Below are positions 1 through 8,303 of a stretch of DNA of 64,000 nt, in pieces (position 1 is the stretch's first letter; the number at the start of each line of letters is the position of its first letter). Location: contig NZ_JABXWI010000002.1 of NCBI RefSeq assembly GCF_014930365.1, positions 124,001 through 188,000 of the forward strand, given 5' to 3'. The notes under the pieces were generated by a model that searched no databases, was not told the DNA's origin, and worked only from the letters and a program-made list of their open reading frames with translations. The translations under genes and the position numbers were made by a program. Source of the DNA: Streptomyces caniscabiei (lineage in GTDB: Bacteria > Actinomycetota > Actinomycetes > Streptomycetales > Streptomycetaceae).

Positions 1-474
1 GCAGGCACGTTCGTGGTGCAGCGTTTCTCCGGCGATGACGCGTCCGGCGGAACGCCTTCGCCGTCATCCGCCGCCACATCGCTTCCCGCGGCCTGGGCAG
101 GTGCATGGGTCGGCACCGGGCCGGGCAATCCCACCCCCGACGATGATAATCAGCGCCGAACCAACCGGTTCACCTTCGCTCTGACTCTCCACCCGGCAGA
201 ACGGGGTGAATTGGCGGGCAAGCAGGTCAGCAACGTGACCGAAGTGAACACCAGCCTTGAGCTGGGATGCACCGAGACCCTGCAACTGCGGGAGGTACGC
301 AAGGCCTCAATGGTCCTCAAGGCTGTCACCAGCCAATCCACCGACCCGTCGGCCGAAGTGGCCTGCCCCAGCGGCAATGTCTACGTCGTCACGATGACCG
401 GCCGAGACACCCTGAGCCTGAGCGACGAGGGTGACCAGTCCGCCGGGGCGCCGTCCACCCTCACCCGGCGGTGA
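1..474 (+). CDS. C-terminal part of an extracellular sensor-type protein, possibly of a Ser/Thr kinase (partial)
   Basis: The reading frame is open from the first base, so the true start lies outside the window and the GTG at 13 is probably internal. A Ser/Pro/Ala-rich linker (about residues 10-25) is followed by 'AWAGAWVG', then a beta-rich domain with two cysteines about 33 residues apart. It ends 'RDTLSLSDEGDQ...STLTRR'. This resembles the small sensor domain at the C-terminus of many actinobacterial PknB-like membrane kinases (W-x-G opening, ACxG-type Cys pair). No kinase domain or membrane helix is visible here, so the family is inferred. Another secreted protein is possible. Confidence 0.45.
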   Translation, partial: AGTFVVQRFSGDDASGGTPSPSSAATSLPAAWAGAWVGTGPGNPTPDDDNQRRTNRFTFALTLHPAERGELAGKQVSNVTEVNTSLELGCTETLQLREVRKASMVLKAVTSQSTDPSAEVACPSGNVYVVTMTGRDTLSLSDEGDQSAGAPSTLTRR

Positions 475-636
475 CGGCTGCGCCCGCCAACCATGCGATG
501 CCAAGCCCTTCCCATCCATTGCCGGCTTCGCTGAGGCCGTAGCGCGACGTCCAGGGCAGTACGTGGGCGCGGGAGCTCGAGGCGCAGCGGGAGGCAGGGG
601 TGCCGAGCCCGCTCCCCGCTCCCCACCGTGTGCCGG

Positions 637-1010
637 TCAGTCAGACCCGGCCGCGAGCTTCGCCCCCGGGCCCGGAAGCATCGTGACCTGGCCGGGCGCG
701 GTGATGTCGTGTCCGGAGGCGCAGGCCACCACCGTCTGTACCGGGCTGCCGCACTCGTGGTGGAGCAAAGAGATCGTGCCGGCGCCGGACGGGACGATCC
801 AGCGCTCGGCCCAGTCATCGAGGGCGATCAGGATGGGCAGGAGACTGCGGCCCTTGTCGGTGAGGCGGTACTCGTCGCGTCCGCGCGCACCGAGGGCTCG
901 ATAGCGGGTTTTTCCCCAGGATGCCGTCGGCGACGAGGTCCCTCAGGCGGGCGGACAGCACGCTCGGACTGATGCCGCGATGGCAGCCGAGGACCGGGTC
1001 CGCGCCGCGC
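637..1010 (-). pseudogene. HxlR-family transcriptional regulator, truncated and frameshifted
   Basis: The minus strand encodes 'GISPSVLSARLRDLVADGIL', the recognition-helix region of HxlR winged-helix regulators. The frame breaks in a run of five T (909-913 on the plus strand). One base away the sequence continues 'RYRALGARGRDEYRLTDKGR' and 'LLPILIALDDWAERW', the conserved wing and C-terminal helix, ending at the stop at 637-639. The first 50 or so residues of the family are missing, because the 5' side runs straight into the MaoC gene on the other strand. Both the missing N-terminus and the shift indicate a dead gene. A sequencing error could explain only the shift. Confidence 0.8.
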
Positions 1011-1525
1011 ATGACGACAGGCACCACCACGACCCTGAGCGCCACCGACTTCGCCACCCCGGTCGAGGACCGGTACTTCGAGGACTACGTGCCGGGTGCC
1101 GTGAACGTCTACGTCAGCATCACCATGACCAGGCAGGACATCCTTCGGTTCGCCGACGAGTTCGACCCGCAGAGCCTCCACAACGATCCACAGGCAGCCC
1201 GGCAGGGGCCGTTCAACGGTCTCATCGCCAGCGGTTGGCACACCTGTTCCGTCACGATGGGGATGTATGTCGACCACTACGTCAGCAAGGTGGCGAGCCT
1301 GGCCTCACCCGGCATCGACGAACTGCGCTGGGTCCAGCCCGTCAGGCCCGGCGACAGCCTGCTCCTGCGGGCGACGGTGCAGGACGCCCGCCTCTCGCGC
1401 TCCAAGCCGGATCGCCGTCTCGTCACCCCGGCATCGAGGTCATCGACCAGCACGGCCGGACAGTGCTGACCATGAGCGCCATGAACCTCTTTCTGCGCCG
1501 CCAGGTCATCATCGGGCCGGGATGA
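1011..1525 (+). pseudogene. MaoC-like (R)-enoyl-CoA hydratase, frameshifted near the 3' end
   Basis: ATG at 1011. 'EDRYFEDYVPG', 'ILRFADEFDPQSLHNDP', 'NGLIASGWHT' and 'GIDELRWVQPVRPGD' are the hot-dog fold core of MaoC dehydratases, with the catalytic Asp/His region near residues 54-58. The frame fails between about 1411 and 1431. The expected tail 'IEVIDQHGRTVLTMSAMNLF' is read in the next frame to the stop at 1525. Without the shift the protein would be about 171 residues, normal for the family. As it stands translation ends at 1469 with a scrambled tail. Such enzymes hydrate acyl-CoA intermediates. The gene lies apart from the aromatic cluster, with an unrelated PaaX gene downstream. Confidence 0.8.
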
Positions 1526-1664
1526 CGGTTCGCTGCCGTCGCCCTCCGAGTACGCCGGTGTCGCGCACCTGGGCACTGCCGGGGCGCCTTCACCTGCGCG
1601 CGGAGGTCCCGCCTGGTGGAGCAGTCGCGGCGGAGCTACACCCGGTGATTCCACAACCGTTAAA

Positions 1665-2669
1665 GTGGTGCCGACCCTGTCCACCGCGTCGGAGCCGACC
1701 TTGCCGAACCTGTCCAACCTCGAGGAGATCTTCTCCGACGAGGGTGACGGCGCCGTCGGCCCCGTGCGGTCGCCCGGCTGGCAAAGCAACGTCTCACCGC
1801 AGGGACTCACGGTGACATTGATCGCCGACTACACGTTCCCCGGCCGGGCGTGGTTGCCGTCGGCGGCGATCGTGGCACTGCTCGGAGAGTTCCAGGTGAC
1901 CCCGGGCGCCGCCCGTACGACGATCAGCAGGCTGATGCGCCGTGGGGTGCTGGAGGGCAGCCGGCAAGGGCGGCACAGCTCCTACCGGCTGACGTCTCAG
2001 GCCGCCGTCGACCTGTGGAGCGGCGCCAGCTCGATCGCCACCTTCACCACCCAACCCGACTCATGGGACGGACGGTGGACACTGATCGCCTTCTCCGTCC
2101 CGGAACAGGAGAGCACGCGGCGGCGCGCCTTGCGCACCGCGCTGCGCTGGCGCGGATTCGCGCCGCTGTACGACGCGCTCTGGGTGTCGCCGCACCCCCT
2201 GACCCCCAAGGGACGGATCGAGGTGGCCGACCTGGCGCGGGGAGCGCTGACCGTGTTCCGCGCGCGGCAGGAGGAACTGGACACGGAGGTCGACCGCAAC
2301 CCGGTCGAGGCATGGGACCTGACCGGCATCGCCGAGCATTACCAGGCCTTCATCAGCCGTTGGAGCGGCCTGCTCCCGCACATCAGCGCCGACGGCGTCA
2401 CCGGTGCCGACGCGGTGCGCGCACGGACCGAAGTCATGCACGCCTACCGGCACTTCCCCATCCTGGACCCGCTGCTCCCCATCGGGCTGCTGCCGCCCGG
2501 CTGGCCCCGGTCACGAGCGCGGGAAGTCTGCGTCGCGGTGTACGACGGCCTGCTCCAGCCCGCCCAGGACCACGTCCGCGCCGTGGTGACCCGATTCGCG
2601 GAAGGACCGCACCCCGACATCAAGGCCCATACGATCGCCGGCATGAGCGCAGGTATAGGCCACGGCTGA
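1665..2669 (+). CDS. PaaX-family transcriptional regulator
   Basis: 334 codons from GTG 1665; an internal start near 1800 cannot be excluded because no clear ribosome site is present. After a poorly conserved 45-residue leader comes the PaaX winged helix ('VTPGAARTTISRLMRRGVLE', then 'GRHSSYRLT'). The PaaX central domain follows ('WTLIAFSVPEQESTRRRALR', 'LRWRGFAPLYDALWVSP'), then the all-helical C-terminal domain ('FPILDPLLPIGLLPPGWPRS'). PaaX proteins repress phenylacetate and other aromatic acid operons and are released by aryl-CoA. No paa genes are visible, so its target may be the aromatic cluster beginning at 6.2 kb. Its last 216 bases and the following 97 bases are duplicated at 34.2 kb. 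Confidence 0.85.
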   Translation: MVPTLSTASEPTLPNLSNLEEIFSDEGDGAVGPVRSPGWQSNVSPQGLTVTLIADYTFPGRAWLPSAAIVALLGEFQVTPGAARTTISRLMRRGVLEGSRQGRHSSYRLTSQAAVDLWSGASSIATFTTQPDSWDGRWTLIAFSVPEQESTRRRALRTALRWRGFAPLYDALWVSPHPLTPKGRIEVADLARGALTVFRARQEELDTEVDRNPVEAWDLTGIAEHYQAFISRWSGLLPHISADGVTGADAVRARTEVMHAYRHFPILDPLLPIGLLPPGWPRSRAREVCVAVYDGLLQPAQDHVRAVVTRFAEGPHPDIKAHTIAGMSAGIGHG

Positions 2670-2766
2670 CGAGGGACCGTCGCAAGCGTGACCGAGCGGT
2701 CCGCGGAGACACCACGCAGCACCTCCCGGACCCTGCGATCCATCGAATCCGCTTCGAATGCGACAG
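2454..2766 (+). repeat. 313-bp direct repeat, copy 1 (3' end of paaX plus flank)
   Basis: By eye these 313 bases match 34221-34533 at all but four positions. The differences are an A/G in 'CGTCGCAAGCG' and three near the right end around 'TTCGAATGC'. Copy 1 covers the last 71 codons of paaX, its stop and 97 downstream bases. Its right end falls within the first codons of the truncated IS5 transposase, so the boundary coincides with an old insertion or recombination junction. Confidence 0.95.
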
Positions 2767-3548
2767 GATGAACTGTGGGCGCTGATCGAGCCGTTGCTGC
2801 CCGAGCCGGGACCGAAGCTGGTGGAGGGGCGGCCTCGGTTGCCGGACCGGCAGGCCTTGTGCGGGATCCTGTTCGTGCTGCATACCGGCATCCAGTGGGA
2901 GTACCTGCCCCAGGAGCTGGGCTTCGGTTCGGGCATGACGTGCTGGCGGCGTCTGGCCGCGTGGAACGAGGCCGGTGTGTGGGGCCAACTGCACTTGGTG
3001 CTGCTGAAGAAGCTACGGGCGGCGAAGAAGCTGGAGTGATCGCGGGCGGTGATCGACTCCTCCCACGTGCGGGCCGCTCGGCGTGGCTCAAAAACGGGCC
3101 CAGCCCGGTCGACCGCGCACGGCCGGGCAGCAAGCACCACGTCCTCACCGACGGCCAGGGCATCCCGCTCGCGGTGTCGCTGACCGGCGGAAACCGCAAC
3201 GACGTCACCCAGCTGATCCCGCTGCTGGACAAGGTCCCGGCCGTGGCCGGACTCGTCGGCCGGCCACGGCACCGCCCCGACGCGCTCCTGGCCGACCGCG
3301 GCTACGACCACGACACCTGCCGGCGCCTGCTCTGGGCCCGCGGCATCCGCCCGGTCATCGCCGAACGGGGCCAGCCACACGGCTCCGGCCTCGGTATCTT
3401 CCACTACGTGGTCGAGCGCACGATCGCCTGGCTGCACGGCTTCCGCCGCCTACGCATCCGATGGGAACGACGCGACGACATCCACGAAGCCTTCCTCGGC
3501 CTCGCCGCCTGCCTGATCACCCACCGCCACGTGAAACGCCTTTGTTAG
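2758..3548 (+). mobile_element. IS5-family transposase remnant
   Basis: The first part (from ATG 2758) reads 'LWALIEPLLPEPGPKLVEGR' and 'WRRLAAWNEAGVW', the DUF4096-type N-domain. It lacks the usual 10 or so leading residues. TGA at 3037-3039 replaces the expected Trp codon of 'KLxWSRAVIDSSHV' (first catalytic Asp). About 50 bases later a -1 shift at 'CAAAAAC' is needed to reach 'GPSPVDRARPGSKHHVLTDG', 'ALLADRGYD' (second Asp) and 'HYVVERTIAWLHGFRRLRI' (Glu). A -1 shift is normal in this IS group, but the nonsense codon and the missing left end make it inactive. 'TTAGGACCTCTAAG' just after the stop may be the right terminal repeat. Confidence 0.85.
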
Positions 3549-3647
3549 GACCTCTAAGACGTTCGGCTCTGGCCCGCATCGGTGGTGACACCAGGTAGCC
3601 GTCCTTGACCATGATCTTGTGATGGATGTCGACTCCCACTCAGCACG

Positions 3648-4507
3648 GTGTTTCCCGGGCTGTCAGTGTTGGTTGTCGAGGACGTGGTGGACGGAGGTGA
3701 CGCGGTGGTGGTCACGGCTCGCACTCGGGATGCGGCGGTGCCGTGTCCGGTGTGCCGGACGCCGACGGGGAAGGTGCACAGGTATCACCGCCGGACGGGG
3801 ACGGACGTGCCGGTCGGCGGCCGCCCGGTCCTCGTCCACCTGAGGGCACGGCGGCTGGTCCGTCCGGTCCTGGGCTGCCGGAGGCAGACCTTCCGCGAGC
3901 AGATTCCCGGACTGCTGTAGCGCCATCAGCGCCGCACGGTGCGGCTTGTCTGACAGATACCCCCAGGTGGCGCGCGAGTTATACGGCCGGGCGGCCGCAC
4001 GCCTCGCCGGCCTGCTGGCCGTGCCGGTCTCCCGCAGTACCGCACTGCGCCATCTGCGACGCCTGCCGCTGCCGCAGCAGGCGGTCCCACGGGTGATCGG
4101 CGTGGATCTTCTACCTCAATCAGGGCCGCGCCGAAGGCGATCGCCCCGTCACCACCCCACGTCATGCCGGCCGTCTCCTGCTCACCGACCCCGAAAACCT
4201 GCGCCCGAAGGAAACGACCCTGCTGGAGCAGATCGCCGTGGCCTGCCCGGCGATGACCGCACTCGGGCGAGGACAACGACGTGAAACTCACCGAGTGGAT
4301 CACGGCCGCCCGTGCCGTCGGCCTGCCCCAGCTGCGCAGCTTCACCAACGGCCTCGAAATCGACCGGCCCGCCGTGAACGCCGACCTCGCCTTGCTCGAC
4401 CACAACGGCCGCACCTAAGGCGTCAACACCCGCATCAGAGGATCATGAGACAAATGCACGGACGCGCCGGATTCGACCTCCTCCGCCATCGCATCCTCCT
4501 GCCCTGA
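3648..4507 (+). mobile_element. ISL3-family transposase remnant, multiply frameshifted
   Basis: From GTG 3648 the frame gives the ISL3 zinc-ribbon start 'CPVCRTPTGKVHRYHRR' with 'RPVLVHLRARRLV', stopping at 3918-3920. Further ISL3 pieces follow in other frames: 'CWSRSPWPARR', then 'LTEWITAARAVGLPQLRSF' with 'TNGLEIDRPAVNADLALLDH', and finally 'RIMRQMHGRAGFDLLRHRIL' ending at 4507. Much of the catalytic core is deleted or scrambled. It lies directly downstream of the IS5 remnant, so this stretch has been a repeated insertion target. Confidence 0.75.
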
Positions 4508-4559
4508 CGGCTACCCGATGTCACCACCGACGGGCCAGAGCGGTTCGTTCGACAGACCC

Positions 4560-4950
4560 CTTACGGGCGATTGGTGTGCACAGTCGGGCTATGAACAGGG
4601 GCGGCGCCTGGCCGCCATGCCCGATGTCACCGCCGTTTCTTCGACGCCAACGACCAGATGGCCCTCGGGGTACTGCGTGCCCTCCGCGAGGCGCGCCGCG
4701 ACGTGCCGGCGATGTCAGCCCGGTCGGCTACGACGGCATCCCCGAGGCCGAATACGTGTGGCCTCCGTCGACCACGGTGCGGCAAGACTTCGGCGAGGCC
4801 GGGCGTCGCGCGCTGAACTCCTTGTCGCGCAGATCGAGGGCGAGCCGAGAACAGGAACCTCGGTCGCGCTGGAGCCCGAACTGGTTGTACGGGACAGCAG
4901 CCCCTCCTCCCTCGCCGCGGAGTCGGAACCAGCGGATCTTCCGGGACTAG
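4560..4950 (+). pseudogene. LacI-family regulator, C-terminal fragment with several frameshifts
   Basis: Pieces in three frames join into the effector-binding lobe of a LacI protein. They are 'GDWCAQSGYEQGRRLAAMPD' and 'FFDANDQMALGVLRALREAR', then 'VSPVGYDGIPEAEYVWPPST' with 'TVRQDFGEAGRRAL', then 'ELLVAQIEGEPRTGTSVALE' with 'PELVVRDSS'. The DNA-binding half is absent, lost at the ISL3 junction. The remnant implies that a sugar operon once stood here. The 200 bases between it and the LysR gene hold nothing I can assign. Confidence 0.8.
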
Positions 4951-5152
4951 CAGCACGCCCATCCCGGGGGCGCGACCCGATACACGCAGCTTGAGCAGGC
5001 GATCGTCGCCGCTGGTACAGGGCCGGTCGGCGAACCTTTCCAGCCAGATCAGCAAGCAGCAACTACTCAAACCGGCTCCACGCGGCGGCCGCCATTCAGC
5101 GTCGGCCGTCGCTCGGCGGTGCCTTTTGCCGATGCAGGGCATAGCCCCACCC

Positions 5153-6088
5153 TCATTTCGGCGGACGGGAGATCGTAGGCCGACCGGCTTCCATCATCTC
5201 GGCGACCCGGACCATCGTCTCCCGCAGCCACATGTGCGCCGCGTCGTGCATATGGACTGGATGCCACCACAAGGCCTGCTGGATCGGCACGGCGTCATAG
5301 GGCGGTTCCATGATGCGGACGGGTGCGAGTCCGTCCAGCTCATCGGCGAGACGCCTTTGAAGGAGAGCTACCCGGCGGGTGCCTACGACCAGGAGCGGCA
5401 TCAGCTGGAAACTGTCGACGGAGACCGCCACGCGCGGCTCGATGCCGAGCATGGCGATCTGACGGGCGGCGGGGGCATCGTAGGCTCGTTGGTACGTCAC
5501 CCAGGGCAGTCGGGCCAGGTCGTCGAGGGTGAGCTGCTCGCCGACCTCGGGGTTGTCGTCGGCGACGAGGAAGACCCAGCTGTCCTGGTAGAGCTCGACC
5601 GTGGGGAAGCCGCGAATGATGCCGTGGGGCAGCAGTAGCCCGTCCACGGTGCTGAGCAGCGACCCGGTGCTGTCGATGATTTCGTTCGGTACCTGTTTGA
5701 ACCTGAGCCGGATGCCTGGTGCCTCGGCTTGGACGGTGCGGGCGAGTTCGGTGCCGAATACGGCAACCGCATAGTCCGAGGCGATCAGCGTGAACTCATG
5801 TTCCTCGCGAGAGGGGTCGAATTCGGCCTGACTGGAGAAGACGCGCTCCAGCAGGTCGCATGCGGTGGTGGTCCGGTCGAGGAGGGCCTGCCCGAGGGCG
5901 GTCAGTTCGTACCCTCCGCCCACCCGGGCGAGGAGGTCGTCGTCGAAGTGGCGGCGCAGCCGGGCCAGGGCCGCGCTCATCGCGGGTTGACTGAGACCGA
6001 TGCGCTGGCCGGCCCTGGTGACGTTGCGCTCCTGCAGGAGGGCGCGCAGGGCAACAACGAGGTTGAGGTCCAGGCTGGCCAAGTTCAC
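5153..6088 (-). CDS. LysR-family transcriptional regulator (NodD-like)
   Basis: I start it at GTG 6088 ('VNLASLDLNLVVALRALLQE'), since a longer frame adds only ten atypical residues. The N-terminal helix-turn-helix is 'NVTRAGQRIGLSQPAMSAAL' with 'ARLRRHFDDDLLAR', followed by a two-lobed substrate-binding domain, 311 residues in total. The sequence style matches the NodD/LinR-type LysR subgroup that answers aromatic inducers. It is divergently transcribed from the FAH gene at 6217 across 128 bases, the classic layout for a LysR activator of the adjacent catabolic operon. The inducer is unknown. Confidence 0.88.
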   Translation of the reverse strand: MNLASLDLNLVVALRALLQERNVTRAGQRIGLSQPAMSAALARLRRHFDDDLLARVGGGYELTALGQALLDRTTTACDLLERVFSSQAEFDPSREEHEFTLIASDYAVAVFGTELARTVQAEAPGIRLRFKQVPNEIIDSTGSLLSTVDGLLLPHGIIRGFPTVELYQDSWVFLVADDNPEVGEQLTLDDLARLPWVTYQRAYDAPAARQIAMLGIEPRVAVSVDSFQLMPLLVVGTRRVALLQRRLADELDGLAPVRIMEPPYDAVPIQQALWWHPVHMHDAAHMWLRETMVRVAEMMEAGRPTISRPPK

Positions 6089-6216
6089 GAAGCATCCCAA
6101 TTCCGGAGCCGGCACCATGGGTATTCGCCGGCTGGATTCTTATATACAGGAAATCGATTTCCCTGATTGCAAGCTACGGGCCAGATTAGTGGCACCGCAA
6201 TCGGGAGGAAATCTCC

Positions 6217-7221
6217 GTGACATCCGCAGCCACGTCGGCACTCTTCACCCCCTTCTCCGGACCGTTCGCCATCGGCACCCTTTCGGCACCGGGCGAGACC
6301 AGGTTCCCGGGCCTCGTGGCCCAGGACGGCCAGGTACTCGACCTGCGTACGGCATTGGGTGAACCCGCGCTGACCACGCTCGCACTCATGGAGCGCTGGG
6401 ACGAGCTGCTGCCGCGGCTGCACACCCTCGCAGGGGACCCGGAGCGCGACTGGCGGCCGCTGGCCGAGATGACGGCGCACGCGCCCGTCGAGCCGCGGCA
6501 GATCTTCCAGTCGGGCGCCAACTACCGGCAGCACGTGATCGACCTGGCGGTCGCACACCGCGCCCCGGACGCCTCGGGCACCGTCGAGGAGGCCCGCGCC
6601 GAGGTCGCGGCGATCATGGACAAGCGGGCCGCCGAGGACCTCCCGTACGTCTTCATCGGCCTGCCGACCACGATCAGCGGTCCCTACGACGACGTGGTGC
6701 TGCCCGCCTGGGCCGAGAAGCCCGACTGGGAGCTGGAACTGGCCGCGGTGATCTCCCGTCCCGCCTCCCGGGTCACCGTGGATGAGGCACTGGAGTACGT
6801 CGCGGGCTACACCATCGCCAACGACCTGACCGACCGCGCGACCGTCTTCCGCCGGGACATGCCCCCGATCGGCACCGACTGGCTGCGCAGCAAGAACGCC
6901 CCCGGCTTCACCCCGCTCGGTCCGTGGATCGTCCCGGCCGGCTCCATCGCGGACCCCTCCGACCTGCAGGTCACCCTGAAACTCAACGGCGAGACCATGC
7001 AGGACGAGTCCACCAAGGACATGATCTTCGGTGTCGCACGGTTGATCTCCTACATCTCCCAGACCGCCCAACTACTGCCCGGCGACCTGGTTCTGACCGG
7101 CAGCCCGGCCGGCAACGGCATCCATTGGGGCCGACTGCTGCGCGACGGCGACGTGATGGACGGCTCGGTCACCGGGCTCGGCGCCCAGCGCACCCGCTGT
7201 GTCGCGGAGGAAACCCGATGA
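6217..7221 (+). CDS. Fumarylacetoacetate hydrolase family protein
   Basis: 334 residues from GTG 6217 behind 'GGGAGGAAA'. The FAH core carries the metal-binding acids in 'WELELAAVI' (Glu172, Glu174) and 'TIANDLTDR' (Asp203), and ends 'LTGSPAGNGIHWGRLL'. Members hydrolyse or isomerise C-C bonds of ring-cleavage products (2-oxo-4-enoate or fumarylpyruvate types) using Mg or Mn. It opens the cluster, overlaps the next gene by ATGA, and faces a LysR gene, so it probably belongs to a co-transcribed aromatic pathway acting after ring opening. The exact substrate cannot be read from sequence. Confidence 0.9.
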   Translation: MTSAATSALFTPFSGPFAIGTLSAPGETRFPGLVAQDGQVLDLRTALGEPALTTLALMERWDELLPRLHTLAGDPERDWRPLAEMTAHAPVEPRQIFQSGANYRQHVIDLAVAHRAPDASGTVEEARAEVAAIMDKRAAEDLPYVFIGLPTTISGPYDDVVLPAWAEKPDWELELAAVISRPASRVTVDEALEYVAGYTIANDLTDRATVFRRDMPPIGTDWLRSKNAPGFTPLGPWIVPAGSIADPSDLQVTLKLNGETMQDESTKDMIFGVARLISYISQTAQLLPGDLVLTGSPAGNGIHWGRLLRDGDVMDGSVTGLGAQRTRCVAEETR

Positions 7222-8189
7222 GCGCCGATCGTATCGACCGTACGGATCCCGAGGCGGCGATCGCCGAGGCCGCGAAGGCGTACTCGAACTGGGGCCGCTG
7301 GGGCGAGGACGACGTGCTCGGCACGCTCAACTTCCTCACCGAGGCCAAGCGCCGCGAGGGCGCGGCCCTGATCCGCGACGGCGTCAGCTTCTCCTTGTCA
7401 CAGAGCTTCGACATGGACGGCCCGCAGAAAGGCTGGCGGCGGCGTACCAACCCGGTGCACACGATGCTCGCCACCGGCACCGACGCCGCTCTGGGTGGCC
7501 AGGGCTTTCCGCACGGTTTCGGTGGCGCCGACGACGTGATCGCCATGCCCTTGCAGTGCTCCACCCAGTGGGACGGGCTCGGGCACATCTTCGATCACGG
7601 CAAGGCGTGGAACGGCCGCTCGGCGGAGAAGGTCGTCACCTCCGAAGGCGATCTGGTCACCGGTATCGAGCACATGGCTTCGCACGTCGCCGGGCGGGGC
7701 GTCCTCCTCGATGTGGGTCTGGTCGTCGGTCAGGACGGCCAACTGCCCGACGGCTTCGCCATCGCCGAGGAGCACCTGACCGCAACCGCTGCCTCGCATG
7801 GTGTGACCGTCGGTCGTGGGGACCTGGTCCTCGTGCGCACCGGGCGGCTGGCCCGCGCCCGTCACGAAGGCTGGGGCGACTACGCGGGCGGGCCGGCACC
7901 CGGGTTGAGCTTCAGTACGGCCGGCTGGCTGCACCGGAGCGAGATCGCCGGGATCGCCACAGACACCTGGGGTTTCGAGGTGCGGCCCAACGAGTTCGAC
8001 CACGCCTTCCAGCCGCTGCACCAGGTCGCCATCCCTCACATCGGTCTGCTCATCGGGGAGATGTGGGACCTCGACGCCCTCGCCGCGCATTGCGCCGCCG
8101 ACGGCCGGTACGAGTTCTGGCTCACCGCCGCGCCACTGCCCATCACCGGCTCCGTCGGCTCACCGGTGAATCCCATCGCCGTCAAGTAA
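7218..8189 (+). CDS. Cyclase-family (kynurenine formamidase-like) hydrolase
   Basis: 323 residues. ATG 7218 overlaps the previous stop (ATGA), so it is translationally coupled. It matches the larger-sized branch of the metal-dependent cyclase family. The usual His-rich signature appears as 'STQWDGLGHIFDHGKAWNG' (about residues 114-132) and the core has 'GRGVLLDVGLV' and 'GRGDLVLVRTG'. Family members hydrolyse cyclic amides, lactones or formyl-amides. In this cluster a lactone or ring-cleavage intermediate is a reasonable guess, but only a guess. A short GC hairpin follows at 8202-8220. Confidence 0.85.
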   Translation: MSADRIDRTDPEAAIAEAAKAYSNWGRWGEDDVLGTLNFLTEAKRREGAALIRDGVSFSLSQSFDMDGPQKGWRRRTNPVHTMLATGTDAALGGQGFPHGFGGADDVIAMPLQCSTQWDGLGHIFDHGKAWNGRSAEKVVTSEGDLVTGIEHMASHVAGRGVLLDVGLVVGQDGQLPDGFAIAEEHLTATAASHGVTVGRGDLVLVRTGRLARARHEGWGDYAGGPAPGLSFSTAGWLHRSEIAGIATDTWGFEVRPNEFDHAFQPLHQVAIPHIGLLIGEMWDLDALAAHCAADGRYEFWLTAAPLPITGSVGSPVNPIAVK

Positions 8190-8201
8190 CGACCTGGACG
8201 G

Positions 8202-8220
8202 CCGGGCGAGCCGCGCCCGG
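8202..8220 (+). terminator. Short GC hairpin between catabolic genes
   Basis: CCGGGCG (8202-8208) pairs with CGCCCGG (8214-8220) around a five-base loop, 12 bases after the cyclase-family stop. There is no T-run. It may be a weak terminator, an attenuator or an mRNA-stability element within the operon. Confidence 0.35.
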
Positions 8221-8303
8221 ACGGCTACGCCACCTTCGCCCGCCCGGCCCGCAACACCTCCTCTGCCGCTCGAAGTCGCGCGGCACCATCTCAGGGAGAA
8301 CCC

